DNA of 64,000 nucleotides from Gulosibacter chungangensis. GTDB lineage: Bacteria > Actinomycetota > Actinomycetes > Actinomycetales > Microbacteriaceae. Below, piece after piece: positions 59,769-64,000 of this stretch; position 1 is the stretch's first letter; every line of letters starts with the position of its first letter. The stretch covers positions 372,001-436,000 of the forward strand of contig NZ_WBKB01000001.1 in NCBI RefSeq assembly GCF_008831155.1, read 5' to 3'. Made by a program: the position numbers and the translations under genes. Under the pieces are notes generated by a model, which made no database searches, was not told where the DNA came from, and saw only the letters and a program-made list of their open reading frames with translations.

Positions 59769-61214
59769 ATGACGGCCACAGACGGCACTCCCCCGAGCTC
59801 AGACGATTGGCAACCCCGGAACGCAAAAGCTGACGCGACCCGCCGCATCCACCCCGCAAGTCGCGCTGAGCAATTTGCGATGGGCCGTGCGCTGCGAAAG
59901 CAGACGCCGCGAACCTCGCTCGCGCAGCGCACGCCAACCAGCCGTGACGCGGTCGCGCACTTAGAAGAGCAGAATCGGTCGCGGCTCGAGCACCTCATCC
60001 CGCTGCGTTTTGGGCGCATGCTCGCGAGCCCATTCGCGTTCTTCCGCGGCACCGCGGGGCTGATGGCGCTCGATCTTGCGCAGGATCCGCATTCGGGCAT
60101 CCCGGTGCTCTGCTGTGGGGATGCCCACCTCAGCAATTTTGGGTTCTATGCTTCCCCCGAGCGGCGGCTCGTGTTCGACCTTAATGATTTCGACGAGGTC
60201 GCGATCGCGCCGTGGGACTGGGACGTCAAGCGGCTCATCACCAGTGTGATCGTGGGTGGCGAAGACCATGGCTTTGAGCAGTCCGAGATCCGTCGTTTCG
60301 CCCTCGCCGCGTTCTCGGCCTACGCAAGCAGCTTGCGGGCGATGGTTGAGCAGAGCCCCGTGCAACGCTATTTCGTGCAGCCACATATTGAGGCGATGAC
60401 GGCGCAGATCGATAAGCAGACTCGCAAGGTGCTCGAGCGGTCAGTGGCTTCCGCACGCAAGCGCACATCCGAACGGGTGGTGCGCCGGAATACCGAGCGG
60501 GATGCGCAGGGCCAGTTGCGGTTTATCGAGCAGACGCCGCGGATGACCCGGCTCGATAATCTCAATGCGCCGCTGGTGGAACAGCTCTTTGCCGAGTACC
60601 GCGGTACCGTCACCTTCGATATCGCTTCAGTGTTGGCGCAGTACCTGCCCACCGACACGATCCGCCGCGTGGTTGGGGTTGGCAGCGTCGGCACCCGCTG
60701 CGCGCTGCAACTCCTCGAGGGCGCCGACGATGACACCCTCGTATTGCAGGTCAAGCAGGCCAATCAATCGGTGCTCGTGCAGTACGGCGGCTTTGCGCAG
60801 CCGCGGCGGTTGGTGGATGCGGTGGTACAGCGTGGCCAGGGCGCTCGCGTGATCAATGGGCAGCGGCTCTTGCAGGCTGTGTCGGATCCTTTCCTCGGAC
60901 ATCTTCGCTTTGATGACGCTGATTTCTATGTGCGGCAGTTTCACGACATGAAGGGTTCGGTGGAACTCTCGGAACTGGACGCCGAAGGTTTCCGTGACTA
61001 CGGCATTCTCTGCGCGACCCTACTCGCGCGGGCGCACTCGCAGAGCCCGCTCGCAGCGCAGGTCGTGGGCTATATCGGTACTTCGAATACCGCCGCCGAG
61101 GCGATCGTGGATTGGGCGTTTGCGTATGCGGAGCAGTCCTTTGCGGATTACCGCGCACTGCAAGCGGCTGCCGAGTCGGGACGAGTTCCGGTGGCGGTCG
61201 AGTCGGATCGGTAG
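59769..61214 (+). CDS. DUF2252-family protein (kinase-like fold)
   Basis: A 481-aa protein of the DUF2252 family. Motifs are FFRGTAGLMALDLA, CCGDAHLSNFGFYASPERRLVFDLNDFDE and APWDWDVKRLITSVIV near residues 95-160. VGVGSVGTRCALQLLEG, FDDADFYVRQFHDMKGS and LLARAHSQSPLAAQVVGYIG follow. The HLSNFG / NDFDE pair resembles the catalytic loop and DFG-like Asp of APH-type kinases, so phosphotransfer has been proposed for the family but is not established. CATACT (59757-59762) is 6 nt before the ATG, consistent with a leaderless mRNA. Confidence 0.9.
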   Translation: MTATDGTPPSSDDWQPRNAKADATRRIHPASRAEQFAMGRALRKQTPRTSLAQRTPTSRDAVAHLEEQNRSRLEHLIPLRFGRMLASPFAFFRGTAGLMALDLAQDPHSGIPVLCCGDAHLSNFGFYASPERRLVFDLNDFDEVAIAPWDWDVKRLITSVIVGGEDHGFEQSEIRRFALAAFSAYASSLRAMVEQSPVQRYFVQPHIEAMTAQIDKQTRKVLERSVASARKRTSERVVRRNTERDAQGQLRFIEQTPRMTRLDNLNAPLVEQLFAEYRGTVTFDIASVLAQYLPTDTIRRVVGVGSVGTRCALQLLEGADDDTLVLQVKQANQSVLVQYGGFAQPRRLVDAVVQRGQGARVINGQRLLQAVSDPFLGHLRFDDADFYVRQFHDMKGSVELSELDAEGFRDYGILCATLLARAHSQSPLAAQVVGYIGTSNTAAEAIVDWAFAYAEQSFADYRALQAAAESGRVPVAVESDR

Positions 61215-61220
61215 CTCGGG

Positions 61221-62645
61221 TTAGGGCTGGAGCGTCTCGATCACCTCGTCGAGGGCGACGCGATATTGCAGGGTGAACTGGTAGCCGGAGTGCGTTGCAA
61301 CCTTCCACAGGTAGCCGTTCGGGTCAGTTTCGGATGCACCGCGATCGATGGGATTGTCTTTGTCACGGTAGCTATAGATAGGGAAGCCGAGGTAGTCGGT
61401 GCGACGCCAGAGGCTGCGCCAGGCCGGCTGTGGCTCTGAGCTTGCGCCCGACGTGAGCTCTTCACGAAGTGAAGGCCCGTAGCGGGGTTCAGTAATTCTG
61501 AGCCCAGCTAGGTCCTCGTGGAATTCGTGCAGCACCTGCCGGTTCCAGGGGTCGACAGAGAACAGCTGTGGCCCCCGAGTCGGCGGTACCCCGAGCACAT
61601 CCGGACCAAGGACATCCGGAAAGATCCGCGAGAAGTAGGCGCGCAGCTGGATGCCGAAAGTGACAAGGCCAAGCCGGCCCCGTGCATCCGGTCGGGTGTC
61701 AGGCGGTGCAGATCGTTCCAGCTGGGAAGCATTCGCTTGAGCATCGTCAGCTTCATCTCTGCCGCCCGCTTGGCCGAGCGCCGCAAACAGCGTGGCGGTG
61801 GCGAGCACGCCACCCATGGAGTGCGCGGCAAGCACCACTCGGCGCTCCGTGTCACTCGGGTTATTCGGGCGGTCCGGGTCTTCCGGATGCTCTGGCGAAT
61901 CGAGCCAGTCGAGGGTGCGGGTGCTCAACTCCGGGATCGCGCGCTCCCCGTAACAGGGTGGCGCGAAGGGGTGGCCAGCCCTCGGGAAGAAGCAGAGGAT
62001 ATTCCAGAGCAGTCCCAGCGGACGTTCCTTGCTCGAAGCAGCATTGGCGATCGCCATCACAATGGCCATGCCCGCGAGTGCGATCATGACCGTGAGCGAG
62101 GCGGCGATTGCCGCATCCACCACCGCGAGGAAACTCGCGCTGGCCGTGGCCAGGGTGCCGTCGCGAGCCACCAGGCTCACCAAAACCGCCGCATCCCTGA
62201 CCGCCCCCGGACCGCTGAGCCACTCGCGGTCACCATCGGTGTTGCGGGTGATACGCCTGGTCCAATAGGCCACATTACAGAAGGCGAACGGCAGGGTCAG
62301 CAGCCACCCAATCTGCACGAAAATCGAGACGACCGCGGAGCCGAGCGAGCCTCCCGAGCGCACCATATTGCCCCAGGAATAGGCTTCGGTGCGAATGCGT
62401 CCGGGCTCGTCGGTGCGCGGCTGCGGTGTGTTCAGGTCACCGGCTTCGGGGGCGGTCGGGGATGCGGCGGGCTTCTTATAGGTCCAAAATCCGCCGAGCT
62501 CATCGCCGGCCACGCTCACGATCTCGTCACGAGGCACGCCCAGCATGGTTTCTGGCGGGGTATTTGCGATGCCGTGGATGCGCAATTCAAGAATGTGCGC
62601 GGCACGCTCTTTTGAGAATTCCTTGGTGTTGGGCTGCTCCGACAT
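61221..62645 (-). CDS. Membrane-embedded alpha/beta-hydrolase-like protein
   Basis: A 474-aa protein. It opens with ILELRIHGIANTPPETML, a His-Gly motif resembling the lipase oxyanion region. Two pairs of hydrophobic helices follow (SAVVSIFVQIGWLLTLPFAF, about residue 115, and two between 160 and 205). The C-terminal part has VVLAAHSMGGVLATATLFAAL, a serine-lipase nucleophile elbow near residue 275. The oxyanion motif and nucleophile are thus separated by about 250 residues that include the membrane segments. AAGGGGG precedes the ATG. Lipid or ester hydrolysis is likely, but no substrate can be assigned. Confidence 0.78.
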   Translation of the reverse strand: MSEQPNTKEFSKERAAHILELRIHGIANTPPETMLGVPRDEIVSVAGDELGGFWTYKKPAASPTAPEAGDLNTPQPRTDEPGRIRTEAYSWGNMVRSGGSLGSAVVSIFVQIGWLLTLPFAFCNVAYWTRRITRNTDGDREWLSGPGAVRDAAVLVSLVARDGTLATASASFLAVVDAAIAASLTVMIALAGMAIVMAIANAASSKERPLGLLWNILCFFPRAGHPFAPPCYGERAIPELSTRTLDWLDSPEHPEDPDRPNNPSDTERRVVLAAHSMGGVLATATLFAALGQAGGRDEADDAQANASQLERSAPPDTRPDARGRLGLVTFGIQLRAYFSRIFPDVLGPDVLGVPPTRGPQLFSVDPWNRQVLHEFHEDLAGLRITEPRYGPSLREELTSGASSEPQPAWRSLWRRTDYLGFPIYSYRDKDNPIDRGASETDPNGYLWKVATHSGYQFTLQYRVALDEVIETLQP

Positions 62646-62787
62646 AACGACCCCCTTGTCGCAATTGCCTCAGGGGCAGGCGTTCTTTGAGTTTAGTTCC
62701 ACCCCTGCGCTGCAACTACACAATCAGCGCACAAAACCGCTGATCATTGAAGAAACACAATGGAGTGGTGTGACCGTGAGGTGAATC

Positions 62788-64000
62788 ATGGAATCCTCGG
62801 GACAAGTCAGCAGGGCAATTGGTCTTATCGCTGCACTTTTGACGCTCGGCGCTTATCTGTGGTGGTGGCTTTCGAGTGGAAATCCGCCGAATCCCATCAC
62901 GATTACGCTCGGGGTTGCTTTGCTCGGGCTTATTGCGGTGCACGTGGTGCAGTTATCGCTCGGTGGTGGAGCACGATATTCTGCGGTGCTCACCCTGGTG
63001 GCGACGGGGCTGTGGGTGTTTCTGAGCGCGAGCCTGGTGGGGCTGATGTTCGCGGCCACCTTGATAGGCGGCGAGAAGTTAGTGTCATCGACCTTTACCG
63101 TGCAGATGCTCTATATCGCCGCGGGCATGGCGCTCTATGCTGTGGCACTGCTCGGTGTTCGCTATCGCTGGATTTTGCGGCCGCTGGCGCAGCTTTACAG
63201 TTCGGACATCACGTACCCGCTAGAACCAGATCCGCAGAACGAACGCGACGCGCAGCCAAAACAAGACACGCAGCACTATCCCCGCGTAAGCCCCTTCTCT
63301 GACGGTTATTTCATATATGAGTCGGACAGGGCGCGCGCTCGCCAGTTTGACCGCATCCGCAAAGCCTCCGGCGATGCGTTACTCGCCGAGGCCACGCATA
63401 TCCTCGCTACCACGCGAGGAAATGAGGCCGTAAAGACGGATCGTGAGGCGCTCAGCAAACTCATCGCGAAGCTCGAATGCGCAAAGAAGGCAGCCGATAG
63501 CAGCTTCGACCCGACAGCCTGTATGGACCGCATTCGACGACTCACCACCATGATCCTTGTCACGGTCAGTTCGCCTTCACCACGCTTCGTTTATCTGATG
63601 AAGGTCCAGAACCAACTCGCGATTGTGGCATTGGTACTGCTTGTCGCAGTCGGTGCGCTTAGTGCCACCGGGTGGATCGTACCGATGACGCTTGCTGCAA
63701 TCGCCGCACTCATCTTTCGAATTCGAAACCTGATGCCCGTGGGGGATCCCGAAAAATATGACGGTGGGGCGCGCTGGATGGCGCTGTTCATTACCCCGCT
63801 GCTCGGAGCGGTCTCAGCGGTGATCGGCCTCTACGCGGTTGCGGCGCTGGCCCAGGCAGAGTTGCTGAGCGATACCCTCGGCGCCAAACTCGGGCTCCCC
63901 GACGGCCTCGGCATCGAAACGAGCCCGCAGCATTTCAGTATCCTCGCTCTCGGTATCGCGATCGCGTTCGGCTGGTCCGCACGCCTCCTCGACACGATGC
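62788..64000 (+). CDS. Uncharacterised multi-pass membrane protein (incomplete, runs off the window)
   Basis: An open frame from the ATG at 62788 (GAGGTG 4 nt upstream) continues without a stop to the window end, giving at least 404 aa. It begins MESSGQVSRAIGLIAALLTL. Four hydrophobic helices lie in the first 135 residues (LGAYLWWWL, LLGLIAVHVVQLSL, VGLMFAATLIGG, ALYAVALLGVRY). A cytosolic charged stretch of about 140 residues follows (RARARQFDRIRKASGDALLAEA), then at least four more helices (LAIVALVLLVAVGALSATGW, ITPLLGAVSAVIGLYAVAAL). Not recognised. Codon choice is less GC-biased than neighbours (TTA, ATA, CTA, AGG and CGA all occur), which may reflect transfer or relaxed selection. Confidence 0.75.
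   Translation, partial: MESSGQVSRAIGLIAALLTLGAYLWWWLSSGNPPNPITITLGVALLGLIAVHVVQLSLGGGARYSAVLTLVATGLWVFLSASLVGLMFAATLIGGEKLVSSTFTVQMLYIAAGMALYAVALLGVRYRWILRPLAQLYSSDITYPLEPDPQNERDAQPKQDTQHYPRVSPFSDGYFIYESDRARARQFDRIRKASGDALLAEATHILATTRGNEAVKTDREALSKLIAKLECAKKAADSSFDPTACMDRIRRLTTMILVTVSSPSPRFVYLMKVQNQLAIVALVLLVAVGALSATGWIVPMTLAAIAALIFRIRNLMPVGDPEKYDGGARWMALFITPLLGAVSAVIGLYAVAALAQAELLSDTLGAKLGLPDGLGIETSPQHFSILALGIAIAFGWSARLLDTM

Overview
This is a 64 kb GC-rich actinobacterial chromosome segment. Several features point to Microbacteriaceae or a close relative: a dnaK-grpE-dnaJ-hspR operon preceded by HspR (HAIR) operators, a NucS mismatch endonuclease, PutA-type and HemQ-type proteins, many GTG starts, and many genes whose start codon lies 6-7 nt after a TANNNT box (leaderless). 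The gene order serS / diacylglycerol kinase / pheA / pgm also fits. Genus assignment is inference. There is no rRNA, integrase, transposase or CRISPR array.

Layout. 0.1-6.2 kb: tRNA-Ser(UGA), a HAD phosphatase, serS, a diacylglycerol-kinase-like lipid kinase, pheA and pgm. 6.4-12.3 kb: a zinc-ribbon / coiled-coil / single-membrane-span protein, a small acetyltransferase, a PepSY lipoprotein, a lipoate ligase and an alpha/beta hydrolase. 12.3-20.7 kb, all on the minus strand: rocD, a full-length PutA-like protein lacking the expected catalytic residues of both enzymatic halves, hemD, a HemQ-like protein whose heme-binding centre is replaced by an acidic linker, then DUF3618 / holin-like / YtxH-like envelope proteins. 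20.8-33.4 kb: M13 peptidase, MATE exporter, nucS, a thiamine-diphosphate enzyme containing an in-frame REP-like repeat, a cyclase, a DUF2993-like protein, a glycosyltransferase, a HAD phosphatase, an S8 protease and a patatin. 33.5-36.5 kb: secreted HNH-type nuclease and a DUF2207 membrane protein.

36.6-49 kb looks like an organosulfur-acquisition region. A five-gene translationally coupled operon encodes a peptide-type ABC transporter (binding protein, two permeases, fused double ATPase) plus a DszA/NtaA-type flavin monooxygenase. About 2.5 kb further on, two divergent DszC/SfnB-type flavoprotein monooxygenases share a 350 bp control region with three 17 bp direct repeats and an operator-like palindrome. 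A class III aminotransferase and an APH-type kinase lie between them, back to back.

49-64 kb: a second DUF2207 protein, a VanY-type carboxypeptidase, the heat-shock operon, an Atg22-like MFS transporter, an SDR, an unknown 172-aa protein, a DUF2252 protein, a membrane lipase-like protein, and an incomplete membrane protein running off the right edge.

Convergent gene pairs are often separated by strong inverted repeats. The most unusual signals are the two apparent pseudoenzymes (PutA-like and HemQ-like), the REP element exapted as a protein linker, and the control region between the two DszC-like genes.
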